A stretch of DNA of 64,000 nucleotides from Platanthera guangdongensis (Eukaryota; Streptophyta; Magnoliopsida; Asparagales; Orchidaceae), in the NCBI GenBank assembly GCA_039583875.1, contig CM077161.1, positions 67,275,885 to 67,339,884 on the forward strand, written 5' to 3'. A program made the position numbers and the translations under genes. The notes beneath the pieces are model-generated. The model was not told where the DNA came from. It worked only from the letters and a program-made list of their open reading frames with translations, and made no database searches. Shown piece after piece: positions 34,979-46,307 of the stretch (within the stretch, counting starts at the first letter, position 1; each line of letters opens with the position of its first letter).

Positions 34979-35338
34979 TGTAACGCCCCTGGTTTTTCGG
35001 TATTTATTTTTATTACTGTTGTGGCGTAATCTTGACGTCAGGGCATTACGTTAACACTTGTTTGGTATTATGCCGTGTTTAGAGGGTGGTTTTGCTCTTT
35101 GAGTTTTTTGTGAGCCTAGGTTTAGCCTGTTTGCAAGATTCCCTTGCGATCCGGGTCTGTTTTGGTAACTCGGTGGAGCCTTTTTGGGAATGCTTGTGTT
35201 TTGTATTTGGGATGTGTTTGCTGGAGTTTTATTTGTCGAATTTGAGTTTCAACTTTGTCGTTGGTTTCGTAGTGTCAATATTTAGTTACGGTGCGAATTT
35301 CGTTAAATTCCGAGTTATTATGGATTTAGGATCTTTTT
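34979..35338 (+). repeat. Chromovirus A 3' LTR, truncated
   Basis: Aligns with 9594-9955 for about 360 bases, then stops abruptly after ttatggatttaggatc and runs into an unrelated gypsy protease/RT fragment. The rest of the LTR is deleted. Confidence 0.85.
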
Positions 35339-35339
35339 A

Positions 35340-37461
35340 GCAGGTATAGACTGATTCACAGGCGTAACCAGGAGGGTGCGTCTGCTAGGCCGATTAGAGC
35401 TATTATCATCTGCCAAGTGTAACATGGAGGCATAAATTGGAGGAAAGACATTCGAAGAGCCGACCATGTTTTTGAGAACGACACACTACGATCTGATCTT
35501 TTGCATGACTTGGTTGCACTGGAACCACGCCCGGATCGATTTTCCGTCAAGGAGGATCACCTTACGACATGGGGACACCGACATCTTCATTGAAGGTCTT
35601 AGACCTATCTCCCATCTTCTATTATCATTTGTACATGCTGTTAAGGTCTATGAGCAAGGCGAGGAGGTATACACTATCTGCTTCTAGATGGAGGGAGCAT
35701 AAGCTTTTATTATTGTTATCCTCGTGTTTCGTGATTTCTCCAACGTATTTCGGGAGAAATTTCTCGGATTACCATCGACCAGGGATATAGACTTCCGGAT
35801 TCAGTTGATCTCGGGAGCGAGGCCCGTGTCTCGGAAACCATATAGTATGGCCCCTAAGGAGCTAGCAGAGTTCAGGACCCAGTTACAGGAGTGGTAGGGT
35901 CAGGATTTGTCAGTCCGAGCTCATCACCATGGGGAGCCCCAGTACTATTCGTTAAGAAGAAGGATGGATCGTTGCGTCTCTGCATCGAATACCGGGAGCT
36001 GAACCGATTGACTGTCTGTAACACGTATTTGTTGCCCCAAATTGATGAGCTTTTTGATCAGCTACAAGGAGCCTTTTGGTTCTCCAAGCTGGATTTGAGG
36101 TTCGGGTACTATCAGCTGCGCATTTAGGAGGAGGATATCTCGAAGATAGCATTTAGTTCTCGGTACGGCTTATAAGATTTCCTGGTGATGCCATTCGGGC
36201 TCACAAATGCACCTTTTGCATTCATATGCCTGATAAACCATGTCTTCGAGCCCTTCTTGGATAGATTTGTTATAGTTTTCATTGATGACATTCTGATCTA
36301 CTCACAAACAAAGGAGGAGCATACACAACATTTGGCTCTGGTGTTGGGCAAGCTAAGAGAGCATCAGATGTACGCAAAGTTCTCCAAGTGCTAGTTCTGG
36401 ATGTAGAAGGTAGTATTCTTGGGGCATACGATCAGTGGAGCTGGGTTGGCTGTGGACCCGGTCAAGGTACAGGCAGTTCGAGACTGACCGTGGCCAAAGT
36501 CATCTTTAGATATACGCAGTTTCTTGGGACTGTTGGGATATTATCACAAATTTGTGGAGGGTTTCTCAAGGGTAGCCCTCCCCCTGACTTCCTTGACAAA
36601 GATGGATGTGGCATTTACTAGGACCAGAAAGTGCAAAGCAACTTTCCAGGAGTTGAAGCACAAGATCACCTCTTCCCCCATCCTTGCACTTCCATGTGGG
36701 AAAGAAATATTTCACATTTATACCAACGTATCATATCAGGGGATGGGTGCATTCCTGATGCAGCATGGACATGTCATCGCATATGCTTCGATACAATTGA
36801 AGAAGCACATGCAGAACTACCTCGTACATGATTTGGAGCTGGGGCCTGTAATATTCTCATTAAAGACTTGGAGGCATTACTTGCAAGGGGTTTATTGTGA
36901 TATCTTCTCAGATCACAAGTACCTTAAATATATTGACATGCAGACGGATCTAAATCTACGCCTGTAGAGATGGCTTAAGTTCTTGTGCGACTGCAACTAC
37001 AAGATGCATTGTCACTTGGGGAAGTCGAACACCATGGCGGATATCTTGAGCAGGGGAGCCGACACTACTGGTCTGGAGCCCCGGTTAATGGCTGTAGTGC
37101 TGGTACGGATGCTGGAGGATATGCACAATACCATGGTTTCCTGATTTGAGACAAATGTTTATTAGGAGTACTTGAACTCCTTCGTCATCTAGTGTGATAT
37201 ATAGGAGCACATCAGGACACAACAGAGGCTAGATGCGGATTTGGAGTTAGTATTTATACTCCTGAAAGGGGGCAAGTCAAAAGACTATTTTTTACGTGAT
37301 GTCCTCGTTCATTAACGTGGTTATGTCTATATACCCACAGGAGGCGGTATCCGGGAGGATATACTCAGGGAGGCACACTGTTCCCAGTACTAAGTGCACC
37401 CTGGTATCACCAAGATGACAACAGATCTGCGAAGGAGCATGTAATAGCCCAGGATGAGGAG
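35340..37461 (+). pseudogene. pol: Ty3/gypsy pol fragment D
   Basis: A second chromovirus-like pol, starting in the protease (YDLIFCMTWLHWNHARIDF near 35485-35545) and running through [48 protein letters not shown] and FIDDILIYS (catalytic pair intact, near 36280-36305), then LGLLGYYHKFVEGFS. RNase H has IYTNVSYQGMG, where the catalytic Asp of the usual YTDAS is Asn. The integrase zinc head (LREAH...HPGITKM) follows, and two Trp codons are now TAA TAG near 37442-37447. It is then cut at 37462 by a SIRE LTR. At least seven in-frame stops. The LTRs of this element are not identified. Confidence 0.88.
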
Positions 37462-39081
37462 TGAAAGTGAGGGATAGATCTGTCTTAACTCTTGTGGGTG
37501 GGGGGTGAATAGAGTATTTTAAAACAAGATTAGATTTTATTGCAGAATTAAAATAAGTGATAGCTATATGTATAAAGAGAAAAAATAATAATAAAAAAAG
37601 CAATCACAGCACAGCAAAATAAAAAATAGAGCAATCCAGACGACACAAAGATTTTATAGTGGTTTACCAAAACTGGGTATATCCACTCTTTTACCAACCT
37701 GGTAGGAATCCACTAAAAGTTTTTGATTAGGTGCCCTGCCACCACAGATTTTTGATCAGGTGCCCTGTCACCACAAGATATATTTCAAGGGAGATTTCAC
37801 AACCATTTGAGCTTTTGATCAGGTGCCCAAAAAACAATCCAAGTCTTTTGATCAGAAGACTTGACAACCAAAGGTGTTAACTTTTGAAGGTAGTTATAAC
37901 CCTGTACAAAGTGGAAAAAAGAAAATTGATGATGTTCTTCTCTATCAACAGTCTAAAAGAAGACTAGAGGATTTGATGTTCTTAAAGCTCCCACTGAGAT
38001 GAAGATTGGTTCAGGAAGATGAGAGCTTTGCACACGGTGTAGGCCTTCAATTTGAGAAGATCTTCAGAAGCTTTCTGGACCGGTATTGAATAGTTGTCCC
38101 TTGAAAAGCTCTGAAGCTGATGGTGAAGAGCTCTGTAAGAATCTGTATATCTCTATATGTATCTGTGTGTGTCTATGTAAATTCTCTATGTGTTATCTCG
38201 GAATCTATTTTCTCTTCCTAAAACAGTCCTTCTATATTCCTTGCAGAAAATAGCATTTGAAATTGAATTCTATCCTTGATTGACTGCAGAAAATCTGGGA
38301 GTTGAACGACTTGTAATTATCTTTAATTGTTTTCTCAACTATCCCAGCAAATTAGCCACATAATTACTCTGTGAATAACATAATTAATGTTGCCTTGAAA
38401 CGGTTATATTCTTGAGAATATGAAGCATTAATTATCAGAGCATTTATAGGCATAATAATAAATTCTGAAATCAAACTACCTTAGTCAATACTGGAAAACT
38501 GCATGGAAAATAGTCGAACAGAACATGTGAACATATAGTTGAACTGAATATGTTTCGTCGATGAAAGATCCAATTTCGTCAGCTAAAACCTCTCTTTCGT
38601 TGAGATGAACTCCAAGTTCTCTGAATAGAGAATTCACTTATAATCTGAGCTCCAAAATCGTCGAACTAAGACAGTGATTTCGTCGTGCAGAACTTCTCGG
38701 AAGAAATTGGAATTCGTCGATCTCAGCTAAGATTTCGTCGAACTCAGCTCAATGAAGAAGACTGAGTTCGTCGAGCTTAGCTAGGATTTCGTCGAACTCA
38801 GCTTAGAGAAATAACTGAGTTCGTCGAGCTCTGATCGACGAAAGTTGAGCTTAATTCAACAATCTTTGAACGACTTTTTCTACTCTTAGAAAACTGCTTT
38901 CTCTGGGGGTCTTCTGTCTTCTAAGTCTTCTGAAGGTGAAAACCAATCATTCTAGATTTGATGTCTTAACCTAGACTCTGACAAAAACCTATGACCCTAG
39001 ACTATATAATGTGGGTCAATCTAATCAATCATAATAGTGAACCTAACCCAAATCAATCCTAACACTGGTGGGGTTCTAACA
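37462..39081 (-). repeat. LTR of truncated SIRE
   Basis: Minus-strand start TGTTAGAACCCC (39081), end CTTTCA (37462). TTCGTCGA and TCGACGAA motifs occur repeatedly between 38500 and 38850. A G run at 37500-37510 matches the C run seen near the 3' end of other SIRE LTRs. Confidence 0.85.
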
Positions 39082-39250
39082 ATTTCCCCATATTTGGGTG
39101 AGGTCACTATGAACAACAGAAAGAGAAAAATCACAAAGCATAAAAAGATATCTGGCAGAATTATAATTGTTCATCAGATATTAAAAACAGTGCCTTGTGA
39201 AGAATAAATAACAAATAACAGTTCAAATCAAAGTATAGAAAGAAAATTTT

Positions 39251-39640
39251 TCAGACTTTCTTTGAGTCTTTCTTCTGTTCATCTGAAGCTGGTTTGGTGA
39301 AGATGATTTCTCTTTTGGGATCTGCAGCTTGCTGTTTTGTCATCTTCATATCACATGCTTCATGAATTGTCATAGAAGCAGCTCTTGGTACTACTTCTTC
39401 AAGATGTAATGACATATAAGCATCAGAATTAAAAAGATAGTTTACCTGATATTTATCTAGCTCTTTCATTCTATAGGTGGACATAGTAGTATATTGTGAA
39501 GTGTTTTGTCCTTCTTCCTTAGCTTTTCTAATCTGAGAGAGAGCTATTAATTTTTGAAATCAGGCCATCCTAGAGTTAGGGTCCTTTTAGGGATCACAAA
39601 ATAGAGATAGAGGCCTTTATGGGCTAGTTTATCTTGTTGT
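39251..39640 (-). pseudogene. ORF3 C-terminus of truncated SIRE
   Basis: Reads FQKLIALSQIRKAKEEGQ, MSTYRMKELDKYQ and PKREIIFTKPASDEQKK on the minus strand; each part lines up with the SIRE-B ORF3 C-terminus (FQELIGLSLINKAKAEGKD, MSKYRKEELKRFDK, NREIIFKKSGEK). Stops occur upstream of 39484. The function of the family is unknown. Confidence 0.8.
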
Positions 39641-39661
39641 TTATCTTCAGATGTCTTCTGT

Positions 39662-39735
39662 TGTATGGTGTGTATGTGTGTATGTATGACATTGCAATGA
39701 CTTGTTTTGTGCGAAGCTGTGGGGCGAGATAAGCT
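39662..39735. repeat. Copy of gag-only element post-gag sequence
   Basis: gtatggtgtgtatgtgtgtatg...gacttgttttgtgcgaagctgtggggcgagataag follows 4018-4096 closely. It marks a second, otherwise lost, element related to the one at 514-6270. Confidence 0.6.
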
Positions 39736-39749
39736 ATGACACCTCAACT

Positions 39750-39908
39750 GCTGGGGGACCACTAAGTTCAGTTGAAATCTTCAACCTATAGCCGTCCACC
39801 AACTGTGTGTGCTTGTGTATGTATATATCGTGTAGACCACTAAGTTCAGTTGAAATCTTCAACCTATAGCCGTCCACCAGCTGTGTGTGCTTGTGTATGT
39901 ATATACGT
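39750..39908 (-). repeat. Two tandem antisense copies of an integrase C-end segment
   Basis: A ~82-base unit (accactaagttcagttgaaatc...gtgtgtgcttgtgtatgtatata) occurs twice head to tail. On the minus strand each copy encodes HTQLVDGYRLKISTELSG, the end of a gypsy integrase. The same unit occurs once in sense orientation at 41505-41590. Confidence 0.85.
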
Positions 39909-40117
39909 AGATGTTTAAATTTAAGGTCATGTGTGCCCGTAGGATATGAGTACTTCACAGATTTTTGTTTTTATGTGTGGTTTTTTAAAAATAACACGGT
40001 CACTCAAATAAACAGAAGCAAATACACGAAGGAAAAGTCAAACCTAGACAAAAAACAATAACCACAAACAAAACGAACAAAATGAGATATATAAACTTTT
40101 GCTCAGTTACATCGATT

Positions 40118-40148
<31 letters not shown>

Positions 40149-40640
40149 AAATTGTGTTTTTTCTAAAGACATGAAGGCTCACAAAGATATATGATACAAA
40201 CACAAGCTAGCATAATAGAACATTGCGCATGAACATGATAAGTGAAATACTGTTCATGCAGTAGATATGTGAATCCTGAGTATGCCCAATAATCCAATAC
40301 CTAAGCTATATGTCTACACCTTAGCCCTGAACTAAGCGATGGATGGACATGAGCTTCATAAGTGTCGTAGGGTGGGGTGTTAATCCGATGTACATACAGA
40401 GGAACCCGCGCGACCAAACACTCTTTCCCCCTAGTGCCACACAAGGACCTACTGGAACCCTCATCGGTTAAGGATAAGATGTAGTTTATAGGTAAGCGTT
40501 TCTAAAGCACACATACCTACGCCCCTGCTATTTGAGACATACATAATGGGTGAATGATCGCAGGTATACTAGGACAACGTGATAGAATTTACTTGGGCAG
40601 ATAAGCAAGAGTACAAAAGGAAGAGTTATCGTCGCCGGGA
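39909..40640. other. Noncoding, probably gypsy LTR debris
   Basis: No gene seen. A short AT microsatellite lies at 40118-40142. Segments such as gccacacaaggacctactggaaccctc resemble LTR text of plant gypsy elements in reverse orientation, but no second copy in the window confirms it. Confidence 0.4.
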
Positions 40641-41400
40641 AGGTTATCCTCTGCGGTAGCTTTGGACTATATATGCCTCGGTTCAGATCTAGATCTGCAC
40701 AACTGCTCACTTCACCTTGCTGCTATCGACATTCTCCTCCCTTGGTGCTCTTCTTCATTGCTTTAAGGTACTCTCTCTCTCTCTCTCAAATTTCTTGTAT
40801 TTTTAGATTTTAGATCTATAAGTTTTGATTTAACGTGATTTTGAGCGTGACCCGCGACGATTTATGGGCTGAAGGTGCCTTTGTTTTCTGATTTTTGCCA
40901 CGGATCTTCGTTGTTTTTCATGGATCTGGCTTGTGTAGGCTCGAATTTTGTGTCTTTGGTGTTTTCGAAAGGCCGATTTACACAAAAATCAAGTTTTTTG
41001 TAAGATCCGGAGCAAAATTTTCATCTGTGTAGCTTTCCATGATTCTCCATGTTAGATGAGTTTTTCTTTTCGGATCTTCTCCACTATCTCTGATCTATTC
41101 TCCATATACATGAATCTATGATTTCTATCATGTTTGGGAGGGGTTTTAAGCGAAAAATTGGGGTTTTGGAACTATCCGGCGGAATAGGATGAAGAGAGTT
41201 TGTTACGCTACTGCCCAGTGATAACACATTATCGCCCCGCAGTAGGTTCTAGTAGCCGGTCCCGAATCCCCCGCCCAAATGTTGATTTTCAAGTTTTTGT
41301 GTATTTGCTACTGAGGCGGTTTTTTGTGTTACTTTAATTTCAGGAGATGGCTTCGTCGAGTTCCCAGTCAGCATGTCGCAGCTTCTAAAAGAGGTCTCGG
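40641..41400 (+). other. Leader-like segment: TATA, exon-intron-exon pattern
   Basis: A TATA box actatatatgcc (40667-40678) is followed by a C/T-rich leader, a donor-like site taag/gtactctctctc at ~40768, ~575 T-rich bases, and an acceptor-like tactttaatttcag at ~41343, then gagATGGCTTCGTCGAG (start at 41346), which meets a stop after 13 codons and runs into fold-back sequence. It looks like the 5' end of a plant gene. However ctactgcccagtg...cgcagtag at 41213-41253 recalls the motif of the LTR at 41918-42300, so it may instead be part of a chromovirus LTR and leader. Unresolved. Confidence 0.35.
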
Positions 41401-41408
41401 GTGTCGGT

Positions 41409-41534
41409 CACCAGCTGTGTGTGCTTGTGTATGTATATACGTGGAATATACAACTATGTGTGCTTGTGTGTGTGTGGATCAGCCAGGGATGTATGTATAT
41501 TCCACGTATATACATACACAAGCACACACAGCTG
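41409..41534. repeat. 41-base perfect inverted repeat
   Basis: The segment 41409-41449 (ccagctgtgtgtgcttgtg...ggaatatac) is the reverse complement of 41494-41534, with ~44 bases between them. The arms are pieces of the integrase C-end unit. Confidence 0.85.
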
Positions 41535-41840
41535 GTGGACGGCTATAGGTTGAAGATTTCAACTGAACTTAGTGGTCTACACGATATATTCCACGTATCG
41601 GTATTGCGGAAGGCGGTGCAAGAGCTTACACAAGTGGTTGTAGCGGATCAGGTACTTATTGATGTTGGTTGACAATGAAAATCAAGCCCATTCGTGTTGA
41701 GGACATGGAAGTCGAGAAACTTTGCAATAACTCTATCAGGATGGTCAAGGCCCACGAGTACAACTATGGTCAAGAGGATCTATCGTGGCAATTGAAGTAA
41801 ACCATGAAGGCAGAGTTCCCCGAGTTATTTGTTTGAGGTA
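41535..41840 (+). pseudogene. pol: Chromovirus C integrase end and chromodomain
   Basis: Reads DGYRLKISTELSGLHDIFHVS then VLRKAVQELTQ, the end of a gypsy integrase. After a stop at ~41670 a second frame gives RVEDMEVEKLCNNSIRMVK, ...EDLSWQLK, a stop, and MKAEFPELF, which follows the chromodomain pattern. Nothing of the earlier pol is present: fold-back sequence precedes it. Confidence 0.75.
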
Positions 41841-41898
41841 CACAGTTTAATATCGTTACTTGTATAGTTTCCTACATGGCTTAATTTTGGGACGAAAT

Positions 41899-41917
41899 TC
41901 TTTAAGTGGGGGAGATT
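41899..41917 (+). other. Chromovirus C polypurine tract
   Basis: ctttaagtgggggagat precedes an LTR start that reads tagtaacgtccc (usual form TGTAACGTCCC), after the common phrase gggacgaaattc. Confidence 0.7.
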
Positions 41918-42532
41918 AGTAACGTCCCAAGTTCTTGAAGCAGGAAAATGGTTTTTATGTGAAACTGCCGGGCGGAAGGGTTATTGCAAGCAGTAGCATC
42001 GTGAGAAGGGTGTCAGAGCTTTTGGAAAGTTACTGCCCAGCAGTAGGGATACAGCTAATGGTAGCACGGTCAATTTAGTTGCCGAAGCTATGGGGTTGTT
42101 AACGCGGGGAGGTAGTTGTTATCGCGCGGCGGTACTGGAAGTCTTTGTGTCGTAACCGACAGTATATATCGCGTGGCGGTAGTAGCCTATTGCGTGGTGA
42201 TAGTCGACAATAACTGCGTGGCCACGTGTCAGCCTGTGATTGGAGGGCCTGGGCGGTGGAACGGGAATCAATCCATCGATTAAGGTACTGCGCAGCGGTA
42301 GCTCGGTTTAAAGACTAGCAAGTGGCGTTTTCACATCATTTTCTTCTAAGCCCTAATTCTGGGCGGCTGGAGAAAGGAGGAGGTGCGTCGATCAAAGGAT
42401 ATCTCACTGCCATTGGAGTTTTAGAGCCCCAATCTGGGAGATAAGTTTGAAACTACAGAGGCAATGTCGTAGCGGTCGTTTCCATCCTGCGATAATCTCT
42501 CTTATGGCGCCGAAACGAACTTCCAGTGTAAC
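41918..42532 (+). repeat. Chromovirus C 3' LTR (possibly truncated)
   Basis: Begins taacgtcccaag. Contains repeated tactgcccagcagtag-type and gcgcggcggta words (for example 42030-42046, 42120-42150, 42290-42300). A TATA-like tttaaag is at ~42309. It ends against the start of the chromovirus E LTR at 42533. No gene. Confidence 0.6.
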
Positions 42533-45500
42533 TGTAACATCCCATTTCGCGCGAGGCCCTTCGCGTGCGTTCTGCGTCAAGAAACTTGACTCAGGATCGG
42601 GGTGCAGTGGCAAAAGGTACCGAGTTCGTGGGATGAAGTGTTGGGATGGGTGATACCGAACGGATCGAAGGGGAATGGCCTAAGAGAAATTCGCCAAGGG
42701 AAATTCGTCGGATATCATCAGGGATATCCGAAAAATTCATCGAGTATCATTGGAGGAAAAGTTCAAGGGAAATTCGTCAGATATCGCTGAGTATATCTGA
42801 TGAATTCGTCGAGTTTGATTCCAATTCGCCGAGTATCGCTAGTTGATGCTCGACACACTCAACGCCAGGATTTGGAGAAAATTTACTAAGGGAAATTTGT
42901 CGGATGTCATTGTTTATATCCGACGAATTCGTCGAATATCGTTGAAGGAGTTCAGCAGGATTGAAGTTGGTGTTTTGGCCAAATAGAATTCGTCGAATAT
43001 CACTAAAGATATTCGGCGAATATCTCTTAGCCGATTCGGCGGGACCGAAGGAGGGTTCGTCGAATATGCCCGAGGATACTCACCGATTCGTCGAGTATGG
43101 AAGCCTATACGAGCCGAATTTGACTTGCGCATTTTTCGGCCCATGCAGAATTTGCTGGCTTATGTAGGCAGGTTGAACCGGATTTCGGGATGAGTGTGGC
43201 TTTGCTTCCTTGGACCGGTCCTTTCAATAAGACCAGATTAGGGTAATAAACGGTGGTCCAATGACACGGCGACACGTAGCAAGGGAGTTAAATCTAATAC
43301 ATTGTTATAAAACAGAAGAGTCGAACCCTAGCCATCGCTTTCATTTTGTCTTGCCGAGCTGTAGCTATGTGAAACCATTGGAGAGTAACAGTCATCGGAG
43401 TTGGATATTTCTGGAGGAAGATCGATCTGTTTCCGTGGAAGAACTCCACCAACGAAGGAGGGGATGCCTCAACGAAGAGTATCGAGGTCCATGGCCGGAA
43501 ATGTCAGAACCGCCGGAAATGAGGTGAGTTTCCTACCCTCTCCCATGGTGCTAGATCTGTAGTTAATTGTTAGGAGATATGTCGACTCAAATGAGTTCGA
43601 TTTGCAAGATGAAGATTTCCTAGGAAGGGATCGTGCTAGGGCTTCGCCCTTGAGACTAGTTGACTTCAACCTCTCCGCCCTTCTAAGAGGAGACGGTGGA
43701 CTTGGTTTCGTGAAGAAGAACGATCCTATGAGGGTGATTAAGGGAGGAGGAATGCTGGATGGAATTTTGGAAATATTGGCTAGAGGAGGAAGATGAACAT
43801 ATGTCATTAGTTGCGCTTTTTGATGCGCGCAGAAATCTATTTTCCACGCGTAGCGAACTTTGAGGACGTTTTCGGGCATGGAACGGCTAGATCTGGGTTT
43901 TCAGCTAAACACGAGAGTCGTAGACCTTTGATATACCTTTCTAATGGATAGTTACATGTTATCATACAACATCTGTAGCCTCAATAGAGCCTAATCAAAC
44001 TTGCGAGTCTGATACTTTATCCGTGCACAAATCTGCTTCCTTTATGCAATAGACTTCGAGGCTGATTTCATGTACGTTACGGCCTGATCTGGGTGATGTA
44101 CTAAATACCAAAGTGTTATTCCTTGGAAATTCCTTTCCAACGGTTGGTTACATGTCTTCATACTAGTCTCGTAGACTCGTTATTGTCCAGTCAAATTGGT
44201 TGTACAGTCAAGCCTAGTGAACTTAATATTCTCGGGTTAGTAAAGCATTGGGCTTGGTTTGAGAAAGAAACTGTAAGGATGAATGTTGAGGTTTTAGCGA
44301 ACTTTGTCCCATGTGCATGTGATAAACAAATGGTTGGAAAACCTAATAGGACATGAATGTAATTGTAAAATGGATTAGGTTTGGATGAAGATGTGACGTT
44401 TGGTAATTGAACGAGTAAACCGTGAATTCATGTTAATGCTAGGGGTGGATGATTTTTATGCTGATGCGATTACCGTGTTGCAAGCATAATGGTTGGCGAA
44501 TGCTTGATCCTTAGAAGGAATCAAAAGCGGTTAAAGTGTGGGCATGAGATGTGTTAAAAAGGTAGGTGAAAAGTGGTCCACTACTTAGTGTCGTGCTTAC
44601 CTTTGGGTAGCAGTGTGAGATTGGTTAGTTGTGAAGTTGGCTTGCCACCCGTGATGATGATGAACCCTTAAGTGCCATGGAGCACTAGAATGTGAAATGG
44701 TGTAAGTGCATATGTTTAACCACACTGGATTGGTAATGATGAAAAGAGACTTTGGGCGGTTGGGCTTGGTCCTTGGTGCTCATTCTTGAGGCTCCTTCCG
44801 CACCGAGTGGACGGTTCGGCTTGGTCCTCTGGCGATTCGCTCCAATAGGCTCATTCCATGCCATGATAATATGAAATTGTATGCGGTGTGAGTCGACACG
44901 TGGTGTCGTAATCCTGGGTTAAGGATAGTGTGTAAGGTCTATGGGCTCTCTAGTCGTCACACCGACGGGAGTTGACAGATAGACCTTGGGCGGTTGGGCT
45001 TGGTCCTCGGTGCTCATTCCCGCGGCTCCTTTCATGCCAAGTGGACTGTTGGGCTTGGTCCTTTGGTGATACTCTCCCATAGGCTCCTTCCGTACCACTA
45101 CAATATGTCAGTTGTGTTTTGTCCTCGGTGCACATCTACTGAGGCTCCTTATGAGCTATAGTACACATGTGAGCTCTGCAGTTGTGTTCTTAGCATTGAT
45201 GCATACGAAGGTATAGGCCAGGTAGTGTGGATGCCCTCCTAGTAGTGGAAAGCCCGTTCCACTATCTCCGTCTGGTCACGACGGATGATGCCTGAGAGGT
45301 TAGCTACGTGCTTGAAAAGTGGGAACTACAAGTCTGTGTCGACATAGCAGTTGCATATGCGTGAACATGGGTGAGTCATTGCATTGCATTCATATCATCA
45401 TCATTACATTACAAACACAAGACCCTCATCGTATAAGTTTACATGGGCATTCATATACGATAAGTTACCTTATTGTTGACCAGATCCTTAACTTATATGT

Positions 45501-46173
45501 CAGTATGGGCAATCATATACGTTAAGTTACTTTCTATCGTAGTTTTATATTATATACTGTTATAGATGGTAGAACTGCTAAAGTTGATTGATATGCTCAT
45601 TTGTTGCAATTATTGATATACACTGATATTGTTTGCTTTTATACCACCTGCTTGTACTACTATTCACTTAATATACCCTTGTTTCGTTCGCCACCCGGTG
45701 CCGAGGAGTTGTCCGTGGAGAGAATGTGATAGCCACTTAGTCTTTATGACTAATTGTTGCTACGTCTTCCTTTTTAGGAGGAAACCCCGCAAATAGAGCA
45801 GCAGTTGGTTACGCAGGAGGGCGGCCAGGCCAGGACGACAGGGCCTGATGTGACGGTACCGTCATTGCCATCGATGACTGATGTGAGTGTTTTTAGAGAG
45901 ACTCATTTATAGCCTTTTGAGCATGTACTGTGATATTATAGAAGCCTTGGTTGCTTCTTATTTATATTGTAGCTCTGTACTATTATACTAGTGTGCATTT
46001 TGACTTTTGTTTTATATTATTTGTGTTGGGTTGGCATGGATGATATGATTAGCCGTTAGGATAGCCGTCTTGAAGTACAGGTTAGCCGTGTGCTAATGCT
46101 ATTGTAAGGTGACTGTTCTGGGCATAAGACTCCCCTCGTGCCATGTTTTGTGTTCCGGGAGTGGGGTCTTACA
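42533..46173 (+). repeat. Chromovirus E 5' LTR (3.6 kb)
   Basis: Starts TGTAACATCCC and ends ggggtcttaca before the primer-binding site. From 42690 to 43110 it has many TTCGTCGAGTATCG-type words in both orientations. Two imperfect ~110-base repeats (gggcggttgggcttggtcct...ggtgctcattc...ggctcctt) lie at 44750-44865 and 44985-45100. The rest, including 43500-45780, holds no gene that I can support. No second LTR is in the window, so the limits come from the TG...CA ends and the primer-binding site. Confidence 0.75.
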
Positions 46174-46190
46174 AATGGTATTAGATTGCT
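46174..46190 (+). other. Chromovirus E primer-binding site
   Basis: aatggtattagattgct follows the LTR end. It matches TGGTATCAGAGC at most positions. Confidence 0.6.
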
Positions 46191-46307
46191 ATGATGCTGA
46201 ACTAAAGAAGTCATTGAACAATGGGCCACTCCCGTTCGATTAATCAGTTTGTGGACAACTTGACTTAGCGAAAGTAGTGGTGTGCCCATATGTAATTCAC
46301 ACTAAGT

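Larger units (their letters stand above)
37462..39660 (-). mobile_element. Truncated antisense SIRE: 3' LTR plus ORF3 end
   Basis: On the minus strand: the last part of ORF3 (about 39640-39251), a polypurine tract at 39082-39096 and one LTR, 39081 to 37462. Everything upstream of ORF3 is missing. The right end is lost in gypsy-derived sequence that begins near 39660. It belongs to the same branch as SIRE-B by ORF3 similarity and by the TTCGTCGA motif. Confidence 0.8.

Noticed and set aside
43261..43879. Open frames near 43.3-43.9 kb as host exons
   Set aside because: They lie inside the long chromovirus E LTR, on both strands, without domain or splice support.
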